From contig OZ345357.1 of NCBI GenBank assembly GCA_977006965.1, forward strand, positions 124,001 to 188,000: a stretch of DNA of 64,000 bases, read 5' to 3'. The first letter of the stretch is position 1; each line of letters opens with the position of its first letter. Below the pieces are notes generated by a model. The model saw only the letters and a program-made list of their open reading frames with translations. It did no database searches and was not told where the DNA came from. Of the stretch, positions 55,701 to 64,000 are shown one piece after another. Source of the stretch: Phymatolithon calcareum (taxonomy: Eukaryota; Rhodophyta; Florideophyceae; Hapalidiales). The translations under genes were made by a program, and so were the position numbers.

Positions 55701-57380
55701 CCTCCCAACCATCGCGATCGTTTCGCCGCCTTAGAATCCGCTCGGAAGGAAATGGAAACTATTGTTGCTGCACAACGACTGAAGCTTGCGCAAAAACCTC
55801 GCACAAAAGAAGTTGACGTTTTCAGTATTCCACCTGGATCCCCTGTACTCGTGTACAGAGAAAAACCAAAGAAATGGGAAGGTCCTTTTGTCCTCAACGA
55901 AATTAAGGGGCTTCTTGACCGTGGCACTTATGTTGTTGTCAACGAATCTGAAATTCCCCCTGACTCGACTATACTGCGCTCCAGGGTTATCCATTCGATA
56001 AAGAAAGATGAAAACGGGAACCCCGTATACAAGAGTCGTCTTGTCATACAAGGCCATAGAGATCCAGAAAAAGGACATATTGTCACCGAAGCTCCGACAA
56101 TCCTTCGATCTTCTGTTCGGATCATCTTATCTCTCAGTATGTCTTTGTGTCAACCCATTTGGACTCGTGATGTGAAGCAAGCATTCGTTCAGTCCGATGC
56201 TGAACTTGCTCGCCGGCTCTTTATCCGACTACCAGCCCAGCCTCCATTGCTACCTCTCATTGACTTGCCGAATGATGGCCTCCTGCAGGCACTTAAGCCT
56301 CTGTACGGTCTTTCTGAATCCCCTGGATATTGGTGGCAAACATTTAAGAACTACCATACCGTCGACCTCGGAATGACACAATCTATACTGGATCCTTGCC
56401 TCTTTTTTAAAAGAGAAAAAGAAGAGTTAATTGGCGCAATTGGAACTCTAGTCGATGATACGCTAGGCTTTGGAAGCAACACGTTTGCCGCATTAGAGCA
56501 AGAAAAGTCATCCCGTTTCGATGTGAAACCGCGCGATATGTCTCTTCCCATGAAATTTGGTGGCTGTCTCATTGAAGTGAAAGGTCAGCTTCTAGTTCAA
56601 CACCAGTTCGAGTATGCTAGCACTCTGTCAAGTCTTTCCCCATCTCGATTCTCAGGAGAAGACTTTGCTCATCTGCGCGGACAGCTGGCATATATTGCAT
56701 CAAACACTCGTCCTGACGCTACATTCGTGAGTGCACAACTTGCTCGAGTAAAACCGGAAGAAGCTACTCCAACCGATTGCAGACTTCTCAACGCCTCTGT
56801 AGCTCATGTGAAGAAGCATCCCCGAGGAATTCCGTTCGCAAAACTCGACCTGGCTACTCTTGTCGTTCGTGGATACTCCGATGCTGCGTTTGCAAACAAT
56901 GGCGACTCAACCTCTCAACTTGGAATGATTATCCTTCTTTGCGATGGAAATGGAAATGCAAACATTATCCACTACTCTTCCTGGAAAAGCCGTCGAATCA
57001 CTCGCTCCATTCTTGCTGCTGAAGTATATGCTTTCTCTGCGTGTTACGACTATGCTTTCACCGCTGCACATGACTTATCTCTCATGCTCGATCGTCAGAT
57101 TCCTATTCATCTTTTCACAGACTCTAAATCCATCTTTGACACTATAACAAAGCTCACTGGGGTTTCTGAAAAGCGTCTACTCATCGATATAGCTGCACTT
57201 CGCCAAGCATATTCATCTGGAGAGATCGAAAACATTGGACACATTTCCTCAGAGTACAACATCGCCGATCCGTTGACAAAGAAGATGAACTCGCCTATTT
57301 TGACCACTCTTCTCGAGACTGCGACACTTCATCATCCCGTCAACCAATGGATCATCCATGAACAAAACTCCCACTATTAG
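52728..57380 (+). CDS. Copia 2 gag-pol polyprotein, intact
   Basis: A single 1550-aa frame. Gag is followed by a CCHC knuckle (CRKCNSEKHFIRDC, about residue 491), the aspartic protease (CMDNGCQKSLAG, DNG in place of DTG, about 634), the integrase zinc finger (LLKLHRRFAHPS...HCNSCQRM), and the integrase core with Asp in FLDLMWIE (about 831), Asp in THDQGKLF (about 890) and Glu in GAGERYH (about 927). RT has RDVKQAFVQSD, LKPLYGLSESPG and LVDDTLGFG (about 1241). RNase H has YSDAAFANNGD, LAAEVYAF and FTDSKSIF. All catalytic residues are present, so this copy may be active. Confidence 0.95.
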   Translation: MASNAEGDAVSNASTASMITPAEITDADRQMRELVNTYFDVIDDEQTPEAWTLAFKECISRTMLRGLSIAWKVYVRQYFAEKGINFPPGMFVQNALESILGPETTPGDPPATPAPLPDRPAPPPQQRVRTVRPDLSSLPNLRNLDNRFNNQDQQLMALAGAIDNINGRLSNAGSAGSAHSHDQSPRLAAPTQPQPPNHSRSGARQLVQPPQAYSSIGTIRALPETRSSDRNRSQASSLLKIFSHASQQFAGTGDIKENLAAFHQSYTDKCMTLGLTAQEAFDNMYVLFVPNSPASVFYHKYVLPKSRNMEQAFSLLYSRFSSTERRDRLIRQWNNLHFKTFTAKTGATPHTALIDMCQTAELLQIQLGTAYQDNQHLRDVIMKAVSDEPFAALLALSPAQDSFAIQEACARAIQVHEDQLRVAKRSQELLPTAAHAKETLFVPYNGNQSDRPGMHSRRYAHNNGGRRNTYVRWKDRRRDGLNPIRNGVRMRCRKCNSEKHFIRDCDQLDNTYRAQYAKRVLLTESVVSDPGDIDHALELIQEFDDDTWKNFEHHFQSSPMASDSESTPSNETHYVTIPERSLPLDPLYASLADVSTSHAILHSTDVIDSSTLKDHHKVLFSERSEKSQFEGICMDNGCQKSLAGLPAYLRYCQHAHISPDLTPSTETFMLGDIIHPSIGRATIRVPIDTAGNFLEYDSDVVDVDIPILFGLDKMKSLKWYTNEVTNQFCSADDSLQVDLAPKLGHLYLEWPVSIVLYTRSELLKLHRRFAHPSADKLANLLRRASPENFEPSTKRLLQDISKHCNSCQRMAPKPFVFQVTLPDSIVFNHEIFLDLMWIEPRPHVPVLHIVDRGTHFSAAQFVKGESAEDIWNAFITCWVNVYVGFPNVLTHDQGKLFTSEFFNSACVQFGIIPKATPTESHNSLGAGERYHAPLRKIYKKIKIEYPNLEHSVCLSLAVHALNNTAGPDGLVPTLLVFGMLPKIPLGNIENLPPNHRDRFAALESARKEMETIVAAQRLKLAQKPRTKEVDVFSIPPGSPVLVYREKPKKWEGPFVLNEIKGLLDRGTYVVVNESEIPPDSTILRSRVIHSIKKDENGNPVYKSRLVIQGHRDPEKGHIVTEAPTILRSSVRIILSLSMSLCQPIWTRDVKQAFVQSDAELARRLFIRLPAQPPLLPLIDLPNDGLLQALKPLYGLSESPGYWWQTFKNYHTVDLGMTQSILDPCLFFKREKEELIGAIGTLVDDTLGFGSNTFAALEQEKSSRFDVKPRDMSLPMKFGGCLIEVKGQLLVQHQFEYASTLSSLSPSRFSGEDFAHLRGQLAYIASNTRPDATFVSAQLARVKPEEATPTDCRLLNASVAHVKKHPRGIPFAKLDLATLVVRGYSDAAFANNGDSTSQLGMIILLCDGNGNANIIHYSSWKSRRITRSILAAEVYAFSACYDYAFTAAHDLSLMLDRQIPIHLFTDSKSIFDTITKLTGVSEKRLLIDIAALRQAYSSGEIENIGHISSEYNIADPLTKKMNSPILTTLLETATLHHPVNQWIIHEQNSHY

Positions 57381-57408
57381 AACTGCTGGCATTAGAAATT
57401 CTGGCCAG

Positions 57409-57779
57409 TGTTAGACATGCCGCCGGTAGTAAGGCATAAGGCTAGCTGTCGTCATGCTTTACCGGCTTATGTAACCGTAATTAGTGTAGGAATTGGATTT
57501 TTAATGTGTAAATAACTAATGCACAGCAGTTCTATACTCTCCACTTTCTACTCAACTACTTAGTTAGCGCTTGCTGCGCAACGCCGAAGACTACTTAAGC
57601 AGCTCCAAGCCGGAGCCGAGTAGCTCGGATAAGAACACAACTAAGAACAAACCCACAAGTAAAGTCAAGCATCAAACGCTTCTTTGCTTTTCCGTGTTCC
57701 AACATTTCCACCATATTCCAACCTATTTTCAACCAACCAGAATCGTTCCACCATCCATTCATTCTGGTGTATAACAACA
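57409..57779 (+). repeat. Copia 2 LTR (3')
   Basis: The 371-bp repeat is identical to the 5' LTR by eye except for a duplicated TTAG near 57562. It starts 29 bp after the gag-pol stop codon. Confidence 0.95.
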
Positions 57780-57920
57780 CCTGAGGGGCCTCGAGGGGTG
57801 AAAAATTGTCCACGTTCCTGTATGCACCGTCAGAAGGACTGACGGAAAAACTTAGGATATCAGATAATCCTATTTCATTTGCGGAACTCCTGTATAGTCG
57901 TGGACTCCACTGCGCGTACC

Positions 57921-59455
57921 ATACCGCTTCAATAGGGCACAACTCGGTTTTCGGAGGGACAAGAGCACGTATCTGGCGATACTTCGCGCAAAAAGTACTA
58001 TACAAAATGGCCACCCGTACGTTGCTGTACTCGACTTGTCTGCAGCTTATGACAGCGTCCCCAGGGATATCCTCCTTGAACGACTGAAGAGCAAGCTACC
58101 GGCATACATCACAAAGATGGTATCTTACCTGCTGAAACCGTCGCGGATCACGTCGGCAGGAGACGAAACAAAAACGTGGTACATTATCGACCGAGGTGTT
58201 CCCCAAGGGTCCCCCCTCAGTCCATGCCTATACAATATATTCATGGATATGTTCGCCGAAGCCGCCGCCCAAATACCAAGAACCGTGTCTGAACGTCCAG
58301 CGCAATTATTTGCTGATGATGTTCTTCTTCAGGCTAAGAATGCTAAAGGGTTGCAAAAACTATTGGACATAGCCACGAAGTGGGCAGGCGAGAACTCCAT
58401 GAACTGGAACACAAAGCCAGGAAAGAGTGAGGTGCTTAAGTACAAAGGCCTCCCAAAGAAAAAAAATTTCCTTGCAGGAAGAAAGCTGCACCAGGCCTGG
58501 AGACTTTCATACCTGGGGATCAGTCTGAACAACAACGGAGTCACGGACGATACAGCAATTTCAAGAGTTCGAAATGCGGTGGGATGTATACGCAAACTCC
58601 GCCAAATAGGCGTGAACGTCAGAGGATTCCAGCCAGCCACTTGCATCAGGATTTTTAAATCATTGATTCTCCCCAAATGGGAGTATGCCATTCATCTGAC
58701 CCCGATCACCAAACGTCTGTTATCGGCAATCGAAGCAGCAGAAGGTCTTTTCTTCAGGTATGTTTTCGGAAAATATGCCGAACATCGAAGGGAGCGGATG
58801 CGAGTGCTCTGCCGACTCGCCAGCCCACAGATGAGGAGAGCGCACCAGGCTGAAAGGTTCGCCTTAAGCCTGGTAAGACGGAAGAAGTACCTTGAGCTCG
58901 CAGAAGAATACCAAGGAAGAGAAGAAGACCTGGAAGATGTGTCAAAGGATATTGGACATCTTAGAGAAGAGAAGCACCTCAAAGAAGCTCTAAAACAAGC
59001 AGAAGAAGGTACGGTATCAAAAAGAGGACGCATACGGGAAGCTGCAAAAATATGGACGTTGGAAGAAGAGGGACAGACAGTTAAAATCCCGGTCGACAAG
59101 CCGAATGAACTATCAGGAGTGATATGTATAAGGGACAGAACGGCGCGGTTGAGATGCCTGAGATTTCTTTTCAACAGAGCTCCTTTGTGGAGAAAATCAG
59201 TTTTAGCGAAGTACTTTGGACACGGATCTGTGGTTGAGCTCGTTGTGCTCCAACGCACACTACGGTGCATGAAGATGGACCAAGAAACAGAATACGAATG
59301 CGAACGACTCACTCGAGCCCTCACAGGGAGAGAAACTCGGATTAAGGAGATATTAGGAGGCTAGTAGAGAGATGAATGTGGAAGATAGCGAGAAGCTGCC
59401 CTGTTAATCAAATTGAGGTTTTGGGAGCTTCTAAAATAAATCATCATATAACCCC
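57921..59455 (+). mobile_element. 5'-truncated LINE, 14-bp TSD
   Basis: The insertion is bounded by ccactgcgcgtacc (57907-57920) and ccactgcgcatacc (59456-59469), one mismatch; copy 1 has a single site (15228-15241). A long variable duplication and 5' truncation fit target-primed reverse transcription. The 3' end is AAATAAATCATCATATAACC rather than poly(A). Confidence 0.85.
57922..59364 (+). CDS. Non-LTR reverse transcriptase, N-terminally truncated
   Basis: The frame is open from the first base of the insertion to the stop at 59362-59364 (about 480 codons) and has no native start. Motifs in order: AQLGFRRDKSTYLAI, VAVLDLSAAYDSVPRDIL (catalytic Asp), DRGVPQGSPLSPCLYN, and QLFADDVLL (FADD active site), then YLGISLNN and a thumb region. 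A charged helical region (EEDLEDVSKDIGHLREEKH) and a C-terminal part without an obvious zinc knuckle or RNase H follow. Endonuclease and ORF1 are missing, so the copy is dead on arrival although the RT is intact. Confidence 0.85.
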   Translation, partial: YRFNRAQLGFRRDKSTYLAILRAKSTIQNGHPYVAVLDLSAAYDSVPRDILLERLKSKLPAYITKMVSYLLKPSRITSAGDETKTWYIIDRGVPQGSPLSPCLYNIFMDMFAEAAAQIPRTVSERPAQLFADDVLLQAKNAKGLQKLLDIATKWAGENSMNWNTKPGKSEVLKYKGLPKKKNFLAGRKLHQAWRLSYLGISLNNNGVTDDTAISRVRNAVGCIRKLRQIGVNVRGFQPATCIRIFKSLILPKWEYAIHLTPITKRLLSAIEAAEGLFFRYVFGKYAEHRRERMRVLCRLASPQMRRAHQAERFALSLVRRKKYLELAEEYQGREEDLEDVSKDIGHLREEKHLKEALKQAEEGTVSKRGRIREAAKIWTLEEEGQTVKIPVDKPNELSGVICIRDRTARLRCLRFLFNRAPLWRKSVLAKYFGHGSVVELVVLQRTLRCMKMDQETEYECERLTRALTGRETRIKEILGG

Positions 59456-59874
59456 CCACTGCGCATACCTGGGTTCAGTGTACGGTAGGCCTTCCTCGTT
59501 CTGCATGCACTCTACGAGGGTCCTGCTGAATAGAAAAACTCATCCAGAGCTTTTTCTGTGTCCAGTCTCCTTCAAGTTCGTATCCTGAAAGTGTGCGTTC
59601 CAGAGTCTCCATATGCTGTCGAGCTCTTTTTCCGATTTTTCTGCAATGCTTGTTGTAGAACCCTGTGAAAATCTAACACAGCTGCACTGGAGCGCGAGTT
59701 CCCTGAGTTTTGCCTGGGGGAACTTGAGGGTTGCTGCCAATTCTCTTGTCTTATTATAGGGAATGAAAAATGACAACAGCAGACCTTCACAACAGGATTC
59801 AGGGCGAAAATAACAAAATAATATTCTTAAATATAATTTTTTCTCATATGGGATTTTAACGGGAAAGATTATCA

Positions 59875-62800
59875 ATGGAAAATTAACCAAAAATTCTTCT
59901 ATTTGTTTGATTGCATTCACTTCTCCACGCTTCAAACAACATGAACAAACGTGAACAACCTATATGATAGCTTGTTCATATTTATTCGCGTTACTGTATT
60001 TGAAGTACAGTATACATTTATAAGTAAATACTGTAGGATACTGTGTTCTTTGAAAGCGCCTTGTTTTAAGAGCACAGTGGTATCATAGACATATAAATCA
60101 AGCTTGTTTAGCCACACACCTTATTTTATAGGCGTGTGCTCGAACTTGTGCGTTGTACACCTGTATTGAATTTCTCGTTCCACTCCTGTAATGCCGTAAT
60201 CTCCATCTGTTACGGACCGTAACAGCTGGAGATGCAGAAATTTTTCGGTTTTGCGGACTAAGTAAAAATTGCACTACACTACGTTAAGGACCTACACCCC
60301 CATCTTAGATTTTATGAGCTTGGGAATCCGAGAAGCTCATTGGACACTTATAATTGGCTAAGCAAAAAAAAGTCCTCGCGCTGTGGAAACTTTTTCTAGA
60401 AATTCTCAGCAGAGGGTTCCTTCTAAAATCGGGACAGTTCCTTAAACGCGCAGTTTAAGACCACTTCCTGATCCGTTCTTCGCATTTTGAAAACTTTTAT
60501 AGAGAGCCAAGAACGTAGGTTACGCAAAAACCAAAAAAATCACAGAAAAGGGATGAAATAAGGAGTGTAGAGCACTTTTCGTAATTCTGATCTTGAAAAA
60601 GAATCGCCTAAAAAGATGGACAATTATCTCGAAAAGGACTTTTTTAATTTCTTATTGGCTCTGTCAAAAGTTTCGAATGGTTGTAGACTACCACAGGAAT
60701 ACTGCAAATTTAGTAAATCGAACGTCTAGGTGGCAAAAAAGTTCGCGCCGCGAGACCAAAAGTTTTTTAACACCCAAGTTGGGAGTAAACCGGCACCCAA
60801 AACGCTGTTTTCAGGAATATTGGAAATACCGATTTTCGCAAATGGCAAGCTAGCAGTGAATTTGTTTGTCGGTAATGGTAGAGAACGGAATGGAAAAGAC
60901 GAAACGAACCTCGGTTCAGCGATTGCGAGAGTGAATAAGCCAGGAAGAGGCTGCAAAAATTACCAGTTCACAATTTTTCGCGGGAATGTGTCACGACAAA
61001 AGTTATCAAAAAATTAGAAAACGGCGCATGCAAGCATGCGACGGGTCGGGGGCAGTTTGTGCGCTAAATGATGGATCGCACTAAAGCTCTGCATTGGCCA
61101 AGAAGTGTCTTAAACATGAGAGCATTTACAGTAAGAGCGCCTGAGGCAGACGACTGTGCACTGCAACGGCGCATGACCGAATTGATTTGGCTCGACTCCT
61201 AAATTAAACCCCTTCGAAACACCGCACACATATTATGATATGAATATAATATCAGTTTTTGCAAGTTTGCTTCCAAAATCTGCGTTTTTTTTAGCGCCTA
61301 TCGATGACACATACACTAATACTCCGAGTACAAAATCGATGTACGAGCAAACTTACATCGCCTCTCTCTTCCTAACGAAGCAAGAAGGTAGCTTGAGCGC
61401 TACAGATCTGTAGTCGTAGGGGTTCTCTCCACCATTTCCGAAAAAAAATAAATGATGTCGGCAGAGAAACAAAAAACATGGTCCGTGTAAAAATGCAAAA
61501 AAAGTGCCGGTTTACTCCCAAATTGAGTGTTAAAATCGACAAAAGAACAGGCGAAAAATATAGTAAAATTCACGTTGCGCCCCGACGAGAAGTTGAAACT
61601 GTTCGAAGGAAACACAGTAAGCATTTTTCTGTAATGATTGATTAGAGTCGAACATTGGAAACTTTTGCGGACTTCATATTTGATAATATTTCACTTGTTT
61701 CTACAAATTTTCTTGAAACTGGATACAGTTCCGTCAGTGCAAACGACATAATTAAAATTTTCATCCAGTTTATGAGCATTGTTTCGGCCAGTGAGAGCGC
61801 TTCAAAGATGCGGATGTAGGCCGTTAATCTGCATTAGCATTTTTCGAATGAATACAGTGTATCCTCGATAAATGGAATTTCAATTGTAGAATATCCTTCG
61901 GTATCTGGATAAAAAGTGCTTTAACGGATGCGGTATCGCCATAAAAGCAATAGATCAAAATTCTAAAGTTCTCAACATATTGATTCTAAGGTTACGGTTT
62001 CGCGTATGATCCGTGCGCTCGTCCCCACAATTCCGCAAGTTCGTGATGACGAAGACAAGCCCTCGCGCTCGGTGAGCAGGAACGCTCCTACTGCAAGTTA
62101 TCGTGGAACTGCGGGCAAGTTCTCTGCTGCCTTAGGTTATGGCCTTGCCTTGGCACATCAATTAGAACAAAAGTAAAGTGTTCCATTGAGCATACAGCAA
62201 TCTGACTCGTGAAAGGTCCTCGCACACCCGCTGACCAACGATGCTGTGTGCCTGATCGCCAAACGAGATGAGGCTGATGCCGTACATGGGGAAATGGACA
62301 TCCCCGCAATGGAAGTCCTGTTATCAAGGATCTACGCTGTGGCTGTCGGCCCATACAGTATTCCTGCGCGTCCAATGACGGTGAGAGCAGATACAGCACT
62401 GTAGTGGAGCTGTAACTCCGATTTTGGTGTCGTACTGTATGGTACAATGAACTGTCGATGGACAACCTTCTTTCCTCCCTGACGGATCATCGGTACTGTA
62501 CTGAAGAGACTCCCGATTGCCAGCATCGACCAAACGCTTCGCCGAATGTCGCTAATTTTGAAGACAGTGAATTAGCACGCCACCTTCTGCACAAGGTCTC
62601 GGTTTGTAACGTTTGCAGTGTTTTTGAACTGTACTGTAATCCCACCACGGACTGCAGGATTCGAAAAAACGTTGCTTTCTCTTATTGTTTTTTCATGCTT
62701 TGTCCACTTTTGAAACGAATTGCACTGTATTGCTACTGTACAGTAAATCAATGTTGCCGTTCGAAAGAAGTCTTCCACAGAGTGCCGACCATGCGCGCTT

Positions 62801-62875
62801 CAACTTATATGGCTCAGATGAAGCAGGCGCATCTTCATCACCCGCACGCTGCGTCCGCCTCGAGTCCGACGAAGG
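59875..62875. other. Intergenic, no gene recognised; inverted repeat and TACTGTA-rich stretch
   Basis: No coding region is convincing. About 32 bp at 60765-60797 (core TTGGGAGTAAACCGGCAC) recur inverted at 61506-61538, possibly the arms of an old element. Between about 62330 and 62760 the palindromic motif TACTGTA/ACTGTAC occurs repeatedly. The short frames at 60730-61017 and 62458-62976 look accidental. Confidence 0.4.
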
Positions 62876-62887
62876 TTGTCTCGCAAC

Positions 62888-63933
62888 ATGTTCCGCCTAA
62901 CCTTTTTGCTCGGCCTCGGCGTCTTCATCTCGCTCACCGACACGCTACGTGCCTACACCTGGAGACCCGTTCTTGAAGAACCGGTCGATGGATGTCCCTG
63001 CAAGGTCCAATTGGGCGGTATGGCCACGCAAATGTCTCGCATGGCATCAGAACTTATTCCCCGAGCAGAATACATCCAGTGGGTTGCAAACGGTCGTCCG
63101 GACAGATTGGCCAAGTTCCCATCGCTTGCAAGCCCGGCCTCCTTCGGCAATGTCTCTGAACCTCTTGTACGCAAGTCATTCTGTTTCGTTGCAGACAAAG
63201 ACGACGATGGTGACTACAACGTCGTCGTGTACTCCGCCGATGGTGATCTGGAAGGCGTTGAGGTTGAAGACATTGGTCGCCGCGAGTGCCCGATCAGGTC
63301 AATCTATGACTATAACCAGTGGGGAGACAAAAATGAATGTGACAACGAAGAGGGTTCCAATTCGGTAAATGCCAGCGCAAAATCTTTGACACCTGCTTCT
63401 CGCATCATTCACGGTCGTGTTGTACAGAGTGCAGAGATTGCCGCTTACAATGTGAAAATCACCAGGCTGGACGACCACGAGCACATTGACGTCGAGAGGT
63501 GCACAGGCTCGCTCGTTGCGCCGCAGTATGTACTCACCGCTGCTCATTGCAAGGTCAAGACTGGAGAACACGTCTACATCGGCGAGTATCTTGGCATGCG
63601 TGGAGAAGCTCATACTGTAACCAAAACTATTGTGCACGAAGGATACATAGAGCTCAAGGCTGACCACCGAAACCGTCTTGCATCAGAGCTCAATGACATA
63701 CAGCTATTGTATTTAGAGGCGCCTGTTGCGAATGCGGAGAAAAGAATGGTCACTCTCAACTCCGATTGTAATAGACCTGTACCATGCAGGCACGCTCTCG
63801 TCAGTGGATATGGGAAATCAGCGGAGCATGAATGCAAGGACGATATATTACGCGCCACGGTTGTGAATATTGTCGGTCACGATGAGTGCCACAAACTATT
63901 GAAAGATGCCCATGAAGGTCTTGTTGAGCATTG
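62888..63933 (+). CDS. Second trypsin-like serine protease, first exon (partial)
   Basis: Start chosen at ATG 62888 (MFRLTFLLGLG), aligning with the paralogue at 17780. The exon ends at 63933 before GTGAGT, at the same codon as the paralogue's intron, and the exon with the active-site Ser lies beyond the window. A signal peptide is followed by the same Cys-containing N-terminal region (DGCPCKVQLG, DYNVVVYSADGD), then the protease domain with His220 in LTAAHC and Asp270 in LNDIQLL. Protein identity to the paralogue is roughly 60% by eye, far lower than between the D copies next door. Confidence 0.85.
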
Positions 63934-64000
63934 GTGAGTCAGGTCAAAACTTCGCTGCCTTCTCGGACACCAATTCACAACGCTAGGATGTCAACCTCTA

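Larger units (their letters stand above)
51192..57779 (+). mobile_element. Copia element 2, intact and young, TSD cctga
   Basis: LTRs 51192-51558 (367 bp) and 57409-57779 (371 bp) appear identical apart from a 4-bp TTAG duplication in the second. cctga lies at 51187-51191 and 57780-57784; the empty site is 15101-15105. Internal order: CCAAT-rich leader, zinc-finger ORF (52073-52657), then a single gag-pol frame of 1550 aa. Open frames and near-identical LTRs indicate very recent insertion. An obvious primer site or polypurine tract was not found. Confidence 0.95.
40111..59874. repeat. Segmental duplication D, copy 2
   Basis: Same order and orientation as 6813-15654, enlarged by seven insertions with recognisable target duplications: 40140-40930, 42580-43157, 44576-45452, 45690-46099, 49080-49422, 51192-57779 and 57921-59455, about 11.1 kb in all. 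Between 40941 and 41695 the sequence has no gene, as in copy 1. Confidence 0.9.

Noticed and set aside
51192-57779. CRISPR-like interpretation of the evenly spaced CCAATCA repeats
   Set aside because: The repeat unit is 7 bp, spacers are not unique protospacer-like units, and the host is eukaryotic. A promoter array is the sensible reading.
62458-62976. 172-codon frame running into the second trypsin gene
   Set aside because: It overlaps the trypsin start in another phase, lacks any motif and is not present upstream of the paralogue.

Overview
The window looks like transposon-rich nuclear DNA of an intron-poor eukaryote. There is no operon structure. Long reading frames are separated by kilobases of decayed transposons, and the one intron I can define is about 105 bp with GT...AG ends. 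A florideophyte red alga such as Chondrus crispus is my best guess, from the compact genes and the mix of copia, Ty3 and tyrosine-recombinase elements. The sequence alone does not prove this.

The backbone is a large duplication. Segment D, 6813-15654, recurs in the same orientation at 40111-59874. A second block, 1-6470, recurs in inverted orientation at about 31080-40110, so the block is flipped relative to D in one of the copies. Because each copy serves as the empty site of the other, most insertions can be delimited to the base with their target-site duplications (TSDs): solo LTRs, a Crypton-like tyrosine-recombinase element, MITEs, a pogo/Tigger-like element, a LINE fragment and two copia elements. 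Copy 2 of D has received seven insertions (about 11 kb); copy 1 has received one.

Layout: 1-6470 inverted block (gag-like relic, solo LTR, Crypton-like element 2205-5035, deleted Crypton relic, Ty3 tail). 6813-15654 D copy 1 (hAT transposase relic, Ty3 scrap, divergent pair of related membrane-protein genes at 10996-12243 and 13391-14782). 15655-20744 a MITE and a trypsin-like protease gene with one intron (17780-19294). 20745-26140 a decayed LTR element encoding gag, protease and integrase on the minus strand but no recognisable reverse transcriptase. Where RT/RNase H should be, it carries plus-strand sequence beginning with a histone-H3-like N-terminal tail, followed by an unidentified ORF with a possible Cys-His-Asp arrangement. 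27640-31200 a decayed Ty3/gypsy pol. 31200-40110 second block copy, split by a 525-bp insertion and copia 1 (33161-38860). 40111-59874 D copy 2, containing an intact young copia element (51192-57779) with an extra zinc-finger ORF and an evenly spaced CCAAT-box array. 59875-62875 unassigned. 62888-63933 first exon of a second trypsin-like gene, running off the window.

The likely host genes are the membrane-protein family (two genes plus one pseudogene and one copy whose 5' end has been replaced by an LTR) and the two secreted trypsin-like proteases. They keep the same order and orientation in both halves of the window. Nearly everything else is mobile DNA or its remains.
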